Source: Aquimonas sp044377145
GTDB taxonomy: Bacteria > Pseudomonadota > Gammaproteobacteria > Xanthomonadales > Xanthomonadaceae
Direction: 5' to 3'
Length of the DNA: 64,000 nt
NCBI RefSeq assembly: GCF_044377145.1
Contig: NZ_JBILJQ010000010.1
Coordinates: forward strand, 1 to 64,000
Shown here piece after piece: positions 15,115-26,250 of the stretch (position 1 is the first letter of the stretch; the number at the start of each line of letters is the position of its first letter). A program made the position numbers and the translations under genes. The notes under the pieces are model-generated. The model had not been told where the DNA came from and did not search any database. It worked only from the letters and a program-made list of their open reading frames with translations.

Positions 15115-18003
15115 TCAGTTCACCACTTCACCGTCTGCGTCCAGCACCTGCACCGGTACGTTCGGACCGAACAGTTCACGTACTGGCGCTTCGATCTTCT
15201 CGAGATCGCCGACGATCACCCAGGTCAGGGCGTCGGGTTTGAGCGCTGCCGTGGCCGCGCGAACCTGGTCTAGGCTCATCGCTTCCTGCAGCGCCTGATA
15301 CTGCAGCGGCCAGTCGTCGGGCCGGTTGAAACGCAGAATGCCGCCGATCTGGCTGAGCACCGCGCCGGCACTCTCGAACGAGCCGGGAAGGGCGCGGACG
15401 TTGCGGGCCTTGATCTTCTCGACTTCCTCGGCGGTGGCCGGGCGGCTGCCGGCGAACTCGCGCAGCTCGCGCTTGATTTCGGCGATCGAGTCCACGGTGC
15501 GGTCGAGCTGCACCGGCGCCGAGACGATCCACGGCCGCTGGCCCAGCGCAGCGGGCGCGACACTGTAGCTGCCGTAGGACCAGCTCTTGTCTTCGCGCAG
15601 GTTCATGTTGAGCCGGGACGAGAAGGTGCCGCCGAGCACGCCATTGGCGACATCGAACTCGATTGAGCGCGGGTCGCCGGTTGAGGCCACCAGCTGGCCC
15701 GCCAGGATATTGGCCTGGATCGCGCCGGGCTGATTGACCAGGAACACGCGCTGGCCCGAAGGCAGCTCAACCACCGGCAGGGCCGGCAGCGCAGGTGCGG
15801 CGCGGTCGGATTTCCAGTCGCCGAGGTGTTTGTTCAGCAGTGGCACCAGTTCGTCCAGGCTGATCGCACCCACGGCAACGATCGTGGCGAGTTCGGGGTG
15901 CAGCTGGGTACGGTGGAAATCGAGCAGGTCCTCGCGGCTCAGCGCGGCGATCGATTCCTCGGTGCCGCTGCCGCTGAACGGAATCGCGTAGGGATGCCCT
16001 TCGCCGTACAGGACCGGCGGCAGAATCCGCTGCGGGATGCTGTCCGGGCGTGACTTTTCCTGGCGGATGCCGGCGATCCAGCTCTGCCGCACGCGTTCGA
16101 TGTCGGCAGCGTCGAAGCGCGGCCGCAGGATGGTGTCGGCCCACAGCGCGAGTGAAGGATCGAGATTGGCCCGCAGTGCCGACAGGTAGACACCGGCGCC
16201 GTCCAGGTTGGCGCCGGCGCCGACCATCGCGCCGAGGCTTTCGGCGCGGTCGCCAAACGAGAGTGCATCCAGATCACCCGCACCTTCATCCAGCATGCTC
16301 ATGGTGAACCCGGCAGTGCCAAGCTTGCGGCCCTGGTCCAGGGTGTAGCCGCCGCGCAGCTCCAGGTTCAACTGCACCACCGGTACATCGTGGCGCTGTG
16401 CCAGCACCACCGTGATGCCGTTGGCGAGCTTCGCGCGCTCCAGCGCCGGGAAGCTCAGCCGCGGGAACTCGGTGGTGACCGGCACTCCGCCGCTGCGGTC
16501 CACGCCCGTGGGCAGTGCGGACAGCCCGGGCGCCGGCATCGGCTCGGCCAGCGCGACCGCGCTTTCGCCGGCGTCCAGACTGCGCACATCGGGCTCGGCG
16601 GCCGGACGATCGCCGGGTTCGACGATCAGGGTGTGGTCGCCGCTGGACAGCCAGCGCTGCGCGGTGGAGTTGATGTCGGCGGCGCTCGCGGTCAGCACAT
16701 TGCGCATCGAGCTGCGGAAGCAGCCGGCGTCGTCGGTGTAGGTCAGGCACTCGGCGAGGATGTCGGACTTGCCGCCGAAGCCGCCCACGCGTTCGACGCC
16801 GCGGATGAAGCCGGCCTCGAACACGGTGCGCGCCTGCGCCAGTTCGGTCTCGCTGATGCCTTCGCTGAGCAGTCGCGCCAACTCTTCGTCCAGCACCTGC
16901 TCGACCGTGGCCACGTCGACACCGCTCTTGACGTCGACGAACACCAGCAGCCGGCTGCCCAACTGGCCTTCGAGCAGGAAGCTGGAAACGCCGTCGGCCA
17001 GCTTGTCGGCGTGCACCAGCCGGCGGTCCAGCCGCGAGCTCGCGCTTCCGCCCAGCACCTGGGTCACCAGCTGCAGACGATCGGCATCGGCAGTGCCGTA
17101 TTCGGCCACATTCCAGCTGCGGTAGATCCGGCTCTGCGGCACACGGTCGGGCAGGGTTTCGCGGGTTGAAGTCTCGCGCTTGGCGACATCGACCTTGGGC
17201 TGGGTGGTGACCGGGCCGGGCGGGATGTCACCGAAGAAGCGGGTGACTTTCTCGCGCGCGGTGGCGAGGTCGATGTCGCCCGACAGCACCAGCACCGCGT
17301 TGTTGGGGCCGTACCAGGTGCGGAACCAGGTCTTGACGTCATCGAGGTTGGCGGCGTTCAGGTCGGCCATCGAGCCGATCACGCTCCAGCTGTACGGATG
17401 GCCGTGCGGATAGCTGGCCTTGGTGATGCGCTCCCAGGCCTGGCCATAGGGCTGGTTCTCGCGTTGGCGCTTTTCGTTCTGCACCACGCCGCGCTGCTCG
17501 TCGAGCAGGGACTGGTCGATCGCACCGAGGAAGTGGCCCATGCGGTCGGACTCCATCCACAGCGCCATGTCGAGCGCGGTGGTGGGCACGTTCTGGAAAT
17601 AGTTGGTGCGGTCGGTACTGGTGGTGCCGTTCTGGCCGGTGGCGCCGACCTGCTCGAACGGACCGAAGAACTCGTCCTTGTAGTTCTCCGAGCCCTGGAA
17701 CATCAGGTGCTCGAATAGATGCGCGAAACCGGTCTTGCCGGCGGGCTCGTCCTTGCTGCCGACGTGATACCACACGTTCACCGCCACCACCGGCGCCTTG
17801 CGATCGGTGTGCACCACCACGCGCAGGCCATTGGGCAGGGTGAAGCTGTCGTAGGCGATATCGACCGGCAGGGCGAACTCGCTGGCGGCCGCCGCAGGGG
17901 TGTCGGTGCGCAGGCGCTCGGCCGGCGTGCAGGCGGCGAGGGTGACGCCGAGCAGGGCGGCCAGCATCGACCGCGCGAGAATCTTGGGTGTCGGCAGTCG
18001 CAT
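15115..18003 (-). CDS. M16 family zinc metallopeptidase, lipoprotein
   Basis: A 962-aa pitrilysin-type protein with two M16 halves. The signal peptide ends in a lipobox (LAAC, Cys25), so it should be lipid-anchored in the periplasm. The zinc site is the inverted H95-x-x-E98-H99 in TGFAHLFEHLMFQGS, with the distal Glu probably in the RGVVQNEKRQR region. The second half (from about residue 520) lacks HxxEH, as usual for the structural half. GxxR-type C-domain features appear in GGTFSSRLNMNLREDKSWSY. It probably degrades peptides in the envelope. GGAGACC precedes the ATG. Confidence 0.92.
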   Translation of the reverse strand: MRLPTPKILARSMLAALLGVTLAACTPAERLRTDTPAAAASEFALPVDIAYDSFTLPNGLRVVVHTDRKAPVVAVNVWYHVGSKDEPAGKTGFAHLFEHLMFQGSENYKDEFFGPFEQVGATGQNGTTSTDRTNYFQNVPTTALDMALWMESDRMGHFLGAIDQSLLDEQRGVVQNEKRQRENQPYGQAWERITKASYPHGHPYSWSVIGSMADLNAANLDDVKTWFRTWYGPNNAVLVLSGDIDLATAREKVTRFFGDIPPGPVTTQPKVDVAKRETSTRETLPDRVPQSRIYRSWNVAEYGTADADRLQLVTQVLGGSASSRLDRRLVHADKLADGVSSFLLEGQLGSRLLVFVDVKSGVDVATVEQVLDEELARLLSEGISETELAQARTVFEAGFIRGVERVGGFGGKSDILAECLTYTDDAGCFRSSMRNVLTASAADINSTAQRWLSSGDHTLIVEPGDRPAAEPDVRSLDAGESAVALAEPMPAPGLSALPTGVDRSGGVPVTTEFPRLSFPALERAKLANGITVVLAQRHDVPVVQLNLELRGGYTLDQGRKLGTAGFTMSMLDEGAGDLDALSFGDRAESLGAMVGAGANLDGAGVYLSALRANLDPSLALWADTILRPRFDAADIERVRQSWIAGIRQEKSRPDSIPQRILPPVLYGEGHPYAIPFSGSGTEESIAALSREDLLDFHRTQLHPELATIVAVGAISLDELVPLLNKHLGDWKSDRAAPALPALPVVELPSGQRVFLVNQPGAIQANILAGQLVASTGDPRSIEFDVANGVLGGTFSSRLNMNLREDKSWSYGSYSVAPAALGQRPWIVSAPVQLDRTVDSIAEIKRELREFAGSRPATAEEVEKIKARNVRALPGSFESAGAVLSQIGGILRFNRPDDWPLQYQALQEAMSLDQVRAATAALKPDALTWVIVGDLEKIEAPVRELFGPNVPVQVLDADGEVVN

Positions 18004-18141
18004 GCCGGTCTCCGTCAGGGGTGAGGCCGGATCATAGCCGCCAATCGTTCAGCGGCTTACCTGCCAGTCGGCACAGGGTGGCGGCGCGCCAGCGGCCGTT
18101 CGTGCACATAGTTCTACGTTTTGGCCGGTATCGTCGGCAGC

Positions 18142-18939
18142 ATGAAAACGCCCCGCACTCGCACGCCGCTACTTGCACTCGTCCTGGCTCCCTTGGTGCT
18201 GGCCACGCCCGCGGCAGCGGTCACCGAGCGTCTCACCGGCTACAGCGGGCGCGCCCTCCAGCCCGAGAGCGCGGCGCTGATGTACACCGAGCATCACCTC
18301 GTGCGCGAGCGCGACGAAGTGCCCAGCGAGCGATTGGTGCTGTATCGCTGCGCCGACGGCACTGCGTTCGCACGCAAGCGGGTCGACTATGCCGACGCCG
18401 AGTTCGCGCCGAGCTTCGAACTGGTCGACGCGCGTGTCGACTATCGCGAAGGCCTGCGCCGCGACGGCAACGGGGTGCTGACCTTTGCCGGAGTCGGTGA
18501 CGCGGCGAAGGAATCCAGCCTGGCTGCGGTGCCCGCCCTGGTCGCCGATGCCGGCTTCGACCGCTTCGTGCAGCAGCACTGGCAGACCCTGCAGGCCGGC
18601 GAGGCGGTACCGATCGATTTCGTCGTGCCCAGCCGCGGCGAATCGCTGGGCTTTCGCCTGCGCAAAGTCGAGGGCATGGTCGTTGCCGGCGCGCCGGCCA
18701 GCCGCATCCGCCTGAGTCTGGGTGGATTTCTGGGCCTGTTCGCGCCGAACATCGATGTGATCTACCGCGATGCCGACCGCTGGCTGGTGCGCTTCGAGGG
18801 CCTGACCAATATCCGCGAAAGCGCCAGCCGCAACCTGGTTGCCCACATCGAGTTCCCTGAACTGCCGGTGGCGCAGGTGGCCAGTGCCTGGGACGCGGCT
18901 GCGGCCGAGCCGCTGCAGAGCTGCCGCATTCCGGGGTGA
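18142..18939 (+). CDS. Exported protein of unknown function
   Basis: 265 aa from ATG 18142, with a signal peptide (about 1-25, ending TPAAA). The mature protein has no membrane segment and no motif I recognise. It is rich in beta-prone stretches (GYSGRALQPESAALMYTEHH, and YRDADRWLVRFEGLTNIRES near the end) with few cysteines. It is divergent from the M16 peptidase, so the two may share the 18004-18141 promoter region. An ATG at 18121 would add seven residues before the signal peptide and is less likely. Confidence 0.75.
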   Translation: MKTPRTRTPLLALVLAPLVLATPAAAVTERLTGYSGRALQPESAALMYTEHHLVRERDEVPSERLVLYRCADGTAFARKRVDYADAEFAPSFELVDARVDYREGLRRDGNGVLTFAGVGDAAKESSLAAVPALVADAGFDRFVQQHWQTLQAGEAVPIDFVVPSRGESLGFRLRKVEGMVVAGAPASRIRLSLGGFLGLFAPNIDVIYRDADRWLVRFEGLTNIRESASRNLVAHIEFPELPVAQVASAWDAAAAEPLQSCRIPG

Positions 18940-19110
18940 GGGCGGGGCTTCACCACTCGATCATCTGCGCACATTGGCCGCGGCAGCGGCCGCGGCGACA
19001 GGCGCCTTGCGTTCGCCTTGGTAGGTCGCGTAAGCAAAGCGCATGCGACATGAGCAATCGGCAATCGGCATGTCGGCGCGAAGTGAGCTCGCGACCGCGG
19101 TCAGCACGCC

Positions 19111-20241
19111 CTACTCGCCGTAACCGGTCAGCTCCAGATAGCCCTCGGCGCTGACCGCTTTCCCACCGCGCTGGCCGCGCGCATCGATCGCGCCTTCCCA
19201 GTAGCGCACGCTGGTATTGAGCTCCTGCGCATCCAGCGCGGTGTCGACATCGAGTTCGAGATCAAGCGCTGCCGAGCGCAGCCGCCAGCCCAGCGGATAG
19301 CGCACGCCGCTGCTCGGGCTGGTCCAGAAGCGGGTCGGCTCCGCATCGACCGTGCCCTCTGCAAACGCGAGCACTTCGCCGCTGGCTTCGATCAGGCTGC
19401 CGCGGCTGGAAACGACCGCGCCCGAACGATCGCGAATGTGGAACAGCATCAGCGCGCTGCCGTCGGACAGGCGCAGCGAGAACCAGTCCCAGCCGACCTG
19501 ATTCTCGCCCAGCAGGCTGGATGTCCACTCGTGGTCGTACCAGGCCTGGCCGGCCACGGCGTGGGTCTCGCCTGCCCGAGTGATCTCACCGCGCGCCTGG
19601 ATGAACGGGTAGGCGTAGTAGTGGCTGGCCGCACCGGCCAGTTCCGACTTGCGGCTGTAGCCGGCTTCGCCATGCAGCACCCGCGGGCCGCTGGCCGACA
19701 GTTCCAGCCGATAACGGAACTCCTCACCGCCGCAGTCGAGCGTCATGGGCAGCAGAGCCTCGCGCGTGGCCGCTTCTGCGCGGCAGTCGCCCAGCCAGGC
19801 ACGATACGGATCCAGCTCGACGCCAGCCAGTCCGCCGGCACCGCGCGCGAAGCGCTCGATGTGACGAAAGCCGCCACCATCGAGCTCACTCAGGGCCGCG
19901 TGGACCATATAGACCTGCGCGCCCTGCCAGTCCGACCGCGCGGCCTCCGCCTCCGGCCGCAGGGCGAAGCGGAACAGCGCGAACTGCGCGCCGAAGCGGC
20001 GACCGTCGGCGTCACGCAGGCGTGCAGTCAGATACCACCACTCGATGCGGAAGCGCGGATGCGCGCCGTGGTCGGCCGGAAACACCAGGCTGCGCGGTAC
20101 GACCTGTTCGAAGCCGGCGCTGTCGGCACCGAGTGCGAGCGTGCGCGCCAGCGGTGCGGGCGCCGATGTGATTTCTTCGATCGGTGGCGTACACGCCGCC
20201 AGCACAAGCGCCAGCAGCAGAACAAAACCCGTGCGCTTCAT
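19111..20241 (-). CDS. CrtC/AttH-like lipoprotein (carotenoid 1,2-hydratase fold)
   Basis: 376 aa starting MKRTGFVLLLALVLAACTPP; the lipobox LAAC gives Cys17 as lipidation site. The family signature is visible in FRIEWWYLTARL, FGAQFALFRFAL, HYYAYPFIQARGEI, GQAWYDHEWTSS, GWDWFSLRLSDGSALMLFHI and the C-terminal YWEGAID. This is the lipocalin-like AttH component commonly encoded after an ABC ATPase and FtsX permease. Despite the hydratase name of the fold, no carotenoid genes are nearby. It is the last gene of a three-gene unit and overlaps the permease by 4 nt. Confidence 0.88.
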   Translation of the reverse strand: MKRTGFVLLLALVLAACTPPIEEITSAPAPLARTLALGADSAGFEQVVPRSLVFPADHGAHPRFRIEWWYLTARLRDADGRRFGAQFALFRFALRPEAEAARSDWQGAQVYMVHAALSELDGGGFRHIERFARGAGGLAGVELDPYRAWLGDCRAEAATREALLPMTLDCGGEEFRYRLELSASGPRVLHGEAGYSRKSELAGAASHYYAYPFIQARGEITRAGETHAVAGQAWYDHEWTSSLLGENQVGWDWFSLRLSDGSALMLFHIRDRSGAVVSSRGSLIEASGEVLAFAEGTVDAEPTRFWTSPSSGVRYPLGWRLRSAALDLELDVDTALDAQELNTSVRYWEGAIDARGQRGGKAVSAEGYLELTGYGE

Positions 20242-22763
20242 GGCCCGCCCCCGCGCAGCTGTTTCACCAGGCTGGCGCCGACCGCGCGCCGCGCCGGCCA
20301 CCAGGCGGCCAGCAGTGCCGCCAATGTCGACACCGCCAGCGCGGTCAGAATCTGGCCCCAGGGCAGATCCAGCCGCATGCTCCAGCCGAAGCTGCGGCGG
20401 TTGATCACTTCGATCAGCAACACTGCCAGGCCCAGCCCCAGCGGCAGCGCGCACACGCCGGCCAGCAGGCCCAGCGCGCCGCCCTGCAGCAGCTGCAAAC
20501 GCTGCAGCTGGGCGGGGGTGAGGCCGATCGCGCGCAGCAGGGCGAACTCGCGCTGACGCTCGATCGCCAGCGCCGACAGCGCGCCCAGCACCGCCACCAC
20601 CGCGATCAACCCGGCCAGAAAGCGCAGCACGTCGGTGATCGCGAAGGTGCGCGCGAACACCTCCAGGCTGACCGCGCGGATCTCGGCCGCAGTGACCACC
20701 TGCAGCGTTGGATCGTCCTTGGCCCAGCCGCGCAGTGTGGTCGCGAGCGCCGCGGCGTCCTCGGCTTCGGCGTACAGGCCCAGCGCGCCGACGGCTTCGT
20801 CGGCGAACGCGCGCCGGTAGTGCGGCAGGGCCAGGGTGACCACGCCCTGCGGGCTGCTGTAGTCGCGGTAGATCGCGGCGATACGGAAATCGCGCGCGCC
20901 CTGTGCCGTGGGCAGGCTGAGCGCATCGCCCACGCCCAGCCGCAGCCGTGTCGCCAGCGGCTCGCTGATCAGCGCGTCACCGGCTTCGAATGCCGTCCAC
21001 AGGCTATCGGCATCGCCGGCCAGAATCTCGAAACCGGCGCGTCCGCGCGGCGGCAGCTGCATACCGACCACCTCGAGCGGGCCTGAAGGCGGCAAGCGCT
21101 GGCTGCGGCGGGTCAGGCCGACGCCGAGTACGCCGTCCAGCATGGACGAGCGCTCGACCAGTTCGGCCGGCAGCGCGCTGCGGCCGCCGGCCGACAGGTA
21201 CACCTCGGCCTGCAGGCTGCGTTCGATCCAGCCGTTCAGGGCGACGCGGAAGCTGTGGATCATGCTGCTCATGCCGATCACGGTGGCGATCGCCAGGCTC
21301 AGCGCCGCCAGCGCGATGCCGGTGCGGCCGAGCGTGCGTCGGCTGCCGGCGACCAGCCACTGCATCAGCACCGGTGCGGCGCGCAAACGCCACTCCAGCG
21401 CGCGCAGCAGATGTCGCGCGGCCCAGGGAATCAGGCCGAGGCCGGCGATCAGGCAGGCGAACAAACCTGCGAAGCCCCAGAACAAACCCTGCGGCGCGTA
21501 GCGGATCAGCGCCAGCCCCGCGGCGAACAGCAGCACGGACGGCCACAACAGCGCCCGCAGCCGTGCATCGGGTTCGCGCAGCGCTGCGCTGGGCCGGCCG
21601 AGCGCATCCAGCACCGGCACGCTCAAGGCATCGCGCAGCGGCAGCAGCGCCGCCACCAGGGCGCCGCCCAGGGCCAGCGCTGCGGCTTTCAGCAGGGTGA
21701 AGCCCGACAGCGCCAGCGCGCTGACTTCGACCCGGTAGAACAGCTCGCTGTAGCTGCGCGCCAGGCCCTGCAGCAGCGCACTGCCGAGGCCGATGCCGAG
21801 CGCGATACCCAGCGCACCGGCCAGCAGACCGACCACGGCCGCTTCGCCCAGCAACAGGCGCGCGACCTCGCTGCGCTGCACGCCCAGTGCGCGCAGCAGG
21901 CCGAGCAGACGGCGCCGCTGCAGGGCCAGAAAGCTCAAGGTCTGGAACACCACGAACACGCCGACCAGCAGGGCCAGCAGGCTCAGCGCCTTCAGGTTGA
22001 TCTCGAACGCGCCGCTCATTGCTGCGAGCTCGCTGTCCTGCTCAGCGGTGGCGACGATGCGCAGGCCCAGCGGCAGCTGCGCGGCCAAGGCCTGCGCGCG
22101 TTCGGCATCGGTCACCAGATCGATCCGGCTGTATCCACTGAGCCCGGTCGCGCGCTGCGCGGCGGCGATATCGACCAGCACCCAGGCGCCACTGCCGGCC
22201 GGCAAGCGCTCGGCCGTTAGCGTCGCCAGCACAACAAACCCGATGCTGCGACCATCGATGCGCAGCGTGAACGAATCGCCGGCGTTGAGCCCCAGTCGTG
22301 CCGCCAGCGGCTGCGCCAGCAGGGCGGCATCCGCACGTCCGATCAGGGCGGCAGGGTTGATGCTTGCGGACGCATCACCCGCAGCCCCGACGCGCCCAGC
22401 CAGCCACGGCCGTAGCGCGGCTTCGCTCAGCGCATCGATGCCGAGCAGGCGCAACCGCGTGCCCGACTCCGTGTGCAGCGCCTCGCGCTCGATCAGCGGC
22501 GCCGAGCGCCACAGCCCCTGCGCGCGCAATGCCACCAGCTGCGCCACCGGCACCTCGCCGCCGTCGGCAATCAGCTGATGCGTGGCCGCGCCCGACAGCG
22601 CGCGGCGCGAGTCCAGAAACGCACCGCGCGCTGAATCCACCGCCAGATCGATCGCCACCACCACGGCCACGCTCAAGGCCAGGCCCAGCAGCATCAGCAG
22701 CGCCTGTGCCGGCGCGCGCCGATGCGCGTTCCACAGCGCACGAACCAGCCGGGTCGGGATCAT
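20238..22763 (-). CDS. FtsX-family ABC transporter permease
   Basis: 841 aa. One N-terminal helix (about residues 18-40) precedes a periplasmic domain. Two FtsX-type four-helix sets follow (around 255-420 and 740-830), separated by a central hydrophobic region and a second periplasmic domain. This is the double-FtsX layout of large AttG/YbbP-like permeases, which extract or move lipids or lipoproteins rather than import solutes. It is transcribed after the ATPase (7-nt gap) and before the AttH lipoprotein (4-nt overlap). Confidence 0.88.
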   Translation of the reverse strand: MIPTRLVRALWNAHRRAPAQALLMLLGLALSVAVVVAIDLAVDSARGAFLDSRRALSGAATHQLIADGGEVPVAQLVALRAQGLWRSAPLIEREALHTESGTRLRLLGIDALSEAALRPWLAGRVGAAGDASASINPAALIGRADAALLAQPLAARLGLNAGDSFTLRIDGRSIGFVVLATLTAERLPAGSGAWVLVDIAAAQRATGLSGYSRIDLVTDAERAQALAAQLPLGLRIVATAEQDSELAAMSGAFEINLKALSLLALLVGVFVVFQTLSFLALQRRRLLGLLRALGVQRSEVARLLLGEAAVVGLLAGALGIALGIGLGSALLQGLARSYSELFYRVEVSALALSGFTLLKAAALALGGALVAALLPLRDALSVPVLDALGRPSAALREPDARLRALLWPSVLLFAAGLALIRYAPQGLFWGFAGLFACLIAGLGLIPWAARHLLRALEWRLRAAPVLMQWLVAGSRRTLGRTGIALAALSLAIATVIGMSSMIHSFRVALNGWIERSLQAEVYLSAGGRSALPAELVERSSMLDGVLGVGLTRRSQRLPPSGPLEVVGMQLPPRGRAGFEILAGDADSLWTAFEAGDALISEPLATRLRLGVGDALSLPTAQGARDFRIAAIYRDYSSPQGVVTLALPHYRRAFADEAVGALGLYAEAEDAAALATTLRGWAKDDPTLQVVTAAEIRAVSLEVFARTFAITDVLRFLAGLIAVVAVLGALSALAIERQREFALLRAIGLTPAQLQRLQLLQGGALGLLAGVCALPLGLGLAVLLIEVINRRSFGWSMRLDLPWGQILTALAVSTLAALLAAWWPARRAVGASLVKQLRGGGP

Positions 22764-22770
22764 CCTTCGC

Positions 22771-23430
22771 TCAGGCCGGCCGCAGCCGGCCGGCCTCCAC
22801 CCGCAGCAGGCGATCGGCCTGGCCCATCACCTCGGCCGCATGGGTCACCAGCACCAGGCTGGCGCCGGCCTCGCGACAGGCACCAATCAACAGCCGCATC
22901 ACCGCCGCCGCACTGTCGGCATCCAGGCTGCCGGTCGGCTCATCGGCCAGCAGCACCGAAGGCGCATGCACCAAGGCCCGCGCCACCGCCACCCGCTGCT
23001 GCTGTCCACCCGACAGTTCATCCGCAAAACGATGCGCCAGATCGCCCAGCCCCAGCCGCTCCAGCAGCGCCTGCGCCCGGCCGCGCGCTTCGTCACCGCG
23101 CAGGCCGATCAGCTCCAGCGGCAGGCGCAGGTTGTCGAGCGCCGACAGGCTCGGCACCAGGTTCCAGCTCTGGAACACCAGCCCCAGATGCTGACGCCGA
23201 AAGCGCGTGCGCGCCGCCTCATCCAGCGTGTCGATGCGCAGCCCATCAAACGCGATGCTGCCGGCCTCCGCCTGATCGATCCCCGCCAGCAGATGCAGCA
23301 AGGTCGACTTGCCCGCCCCGCTGCGCCCGACCAGGGCCACACACTCGCCGGGCTCGACGTCGAGATCGAGCTGGTCGAGCACGGCGGTGTCGGCGTAGCG
23401 GCGGGTGAGTCCGCGGACAGTGATTTTCAT
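22771..23430 (-). CDS. ABC transporter ATP-binding protein (LolD/MacB type)
   Basis: 219 aa from ATG 23430; longer reading upstream is not supported. Walker A is GRSGAGKST (35-43), followed by the Q-loop FQSWNLVPSLSALDN, the signature LSGGQQQRVAVARAL, Walker B VLLADEPTGSLD and the H-loop VLVTHAAEV. The sequence belongs to the group that drives FtsX permeases such as LolCDE and AttFG. It heads the ATPase-permease-lipoprotein unit. Confidence 0.93.
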   Translation of the reverse strand: MKITVRGLTRRYADTAVLDQLDLDVEPGECVALVGRSGAGKSTLLHLLAGIDQAEAGSIAFDGLRIDTLDEAARTRFRRQHLGLVFQSWNLVPSLSALDNLRLPLELIGLRGDEARGRAQALLERLGLGDLAHRFADELSGGQQQRVAVARALVHAPSVLLADEPTGSLDADSAAAVMRLLIGACREAGASLVLVTHAAEVMGQADRLLRVEAGRLRPA

Positions 23431-23584
23431 GGGGCGCAGTGTGCGGTGCGCTGGGTGAATTTGGGATTGGTGTGGCCGTGCCTTGTTTTCGAGCGCGCGG
23501 CACTCGCGACCACGCCCAAACCCGTCGGCGGCCCAGCCCGCAGCGGATTCCGACACGCCGCGCGTACTTGGCGATACCCTCACC

Positions 23585-23612
23585 GGCCGCGCCTTCATTC
23601 ACTGGCGCGGCC
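23585..23612. promoter_or_regulatory. Perfect inverted repeat upstream of hsdM
   Basis: GGCCGCGCC (23585-23593) and GGCGCGGCC (23604-23612) form a perfect 9-bp dyad with a 10-nt loop, 38 nt before the hsdM ATG. It could be a leader hairpin or an operator for the restriction operon. It lacks a T-tract, so it is unlikely to be a terminator. Confidence 0.45.
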
Positions 23613-23650
23613 AGCGTGATCCACCGCCTTGTCGACACACCGGAAACACC

Positions 23651-25364
<1,714 letters not shown>

Positions 25365-25375
<11 letters not shown>

Positions 25376-25997
25376 TCGCTACCAGGCTAGCGGCGCACAA
25401 GGTGAATGGCAGCCGGGTTCGGGTGAGCAAGTGCTGCGCAACCTTCAGGGCATCAGCGATCCGGCGCAGATGGACGAGGTCGAGCTGCAACTGCTGCTGC
25501 AGCTCTACGAGCACGTGCTGAGCGAAGAGCACTTCCCTGCGCGCCGTCTGCAGGCAGCCGATCTGAAGGAATGGCACCGCCTGTGGCTGGGTAACGTGTA
25601 CGACTGGGCCGGGGAGGAGCGCAGCGTCAACATCGCCAAGGGCGATTTTCACTTCGCGGCGGCGGCGCAGGTTCCGCGCCTGCTGACAGAGTTTGAGCGC
25701 GACTGCGTGCATCGCTACACGCCCTGCGAGGACCTGGGCGGCGACGCGCTGGCCGAGGCCATCGCGGTGTGTCATGTCGAGCTGATCCTCGTCCACCCAT
25801 TTCGCGAGGGCAACGGCCGGCTCGCGCGCCTGCTGGCAGACGTGATGGCCGTACAGGCGGGGCGCGGCCCGCTCGACTACAGCGCCTGGGATGCCGACAC
25901 CCCCGCCTACTTCGCCGCGATTCAACGCGGCATGGGCAGGGACTACGCGCCCATGCAGGACCTTGTCATCCGCGCGCTGGCTTCGGCGCGGGCTTGA
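25365..25997 (+). CDS. Fic-domain protein (adenylyltransferase-type)
   Basis: 210 aa from ATG 25365, preceded by GAGGGAGC. The Fic motif is canonical: H144 in HPFREGNGRLAR (144-155), so AMP transfer to a target hydroxyl is expected. LYEHVLSEEHFPARRLQAAD, YDWAGEERSVNI and FHFAAAAQVPRLL match Fic toxins of the class I layout. I see no (S/T)-x3-E-(G/N) inhibitory helix inside the protein, so an external antitoxin is expected. It is inserted between hsdM and hsdS. Its start codon sits in a copy of the hsdM 3' end that is duplicated before hsdS. Confidence 0.88.
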
Positions 25998-26151
25998 GGG
26001 CGAGAGACAGATGAGGAAACGATTTCCGACCGCCTTGCAGCATGGCCTCGATCTCAGCAATCCGCTGGCCGGTTTCGATAGCGGTGGAACTGGCCACGGC
26101 GCGAACAATGGCTTGGCGGCTGGGAGCTTTGGGGTGGGTTTGGGCGTTCAT
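25966..26151 (-). CDS. Small ORF facing fic, candidate Fic antitoxin
   Basis: 61 aa, convergent with the fic gene and overlapping its last 32 nt. After a polar N-terminus it reads RQAIVRAVASSTAIETGQRI followed by AEIEAMLQGG. This contains S22-x3-E26, close to the (S/T)-x3-E-(G/N) inhibitory helix of Fic antitoxins, and resembles the SLAIEG helix of the second Fic protein here (with T in place of G). Class I antitoxins such as VbhA are small separate proteins, but normally encoded on the same strand. No good ribosome site is visible. It may be real or coincidental. Confidence 0.4.
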   Translation of the reverse strand: MNAQTHPKAPSRQAIVRAVASSTAIETGQRIAEIEAMLQGGRKSFPHLSLALKPAPKPARG

Positions 26152-26195
26152 GGGCGGCTTAACGTAGGGGCTGGCGAGAGTCTACCGAGTTCGGT

Positions 26196-26250
26196 GCGGC
26201 TGGATGTCGGGGTTGAGGAGAGCATGAGGGAGCTAGGTCATGACGGGTGA
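26196..26250 (+). repeat. Second copy of the hsdM 3' end, before hsdS
   Basis: This 55-nt stretch aligns without gaps to the hsdM end at 25321-25375, with 42 of 55 bases identical. It encodes RLDVGVEESMRELGHDG plus stop, against RLDAAIEANLRELGYGG plus stop. The hsdS ATG (26240) sits at the same offset (44) as the fic ATG (25365) in the first copy. The segment therefore looks like the remnant tail of an older hsdM still coupled to hsdS. Confidence 0.8.
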
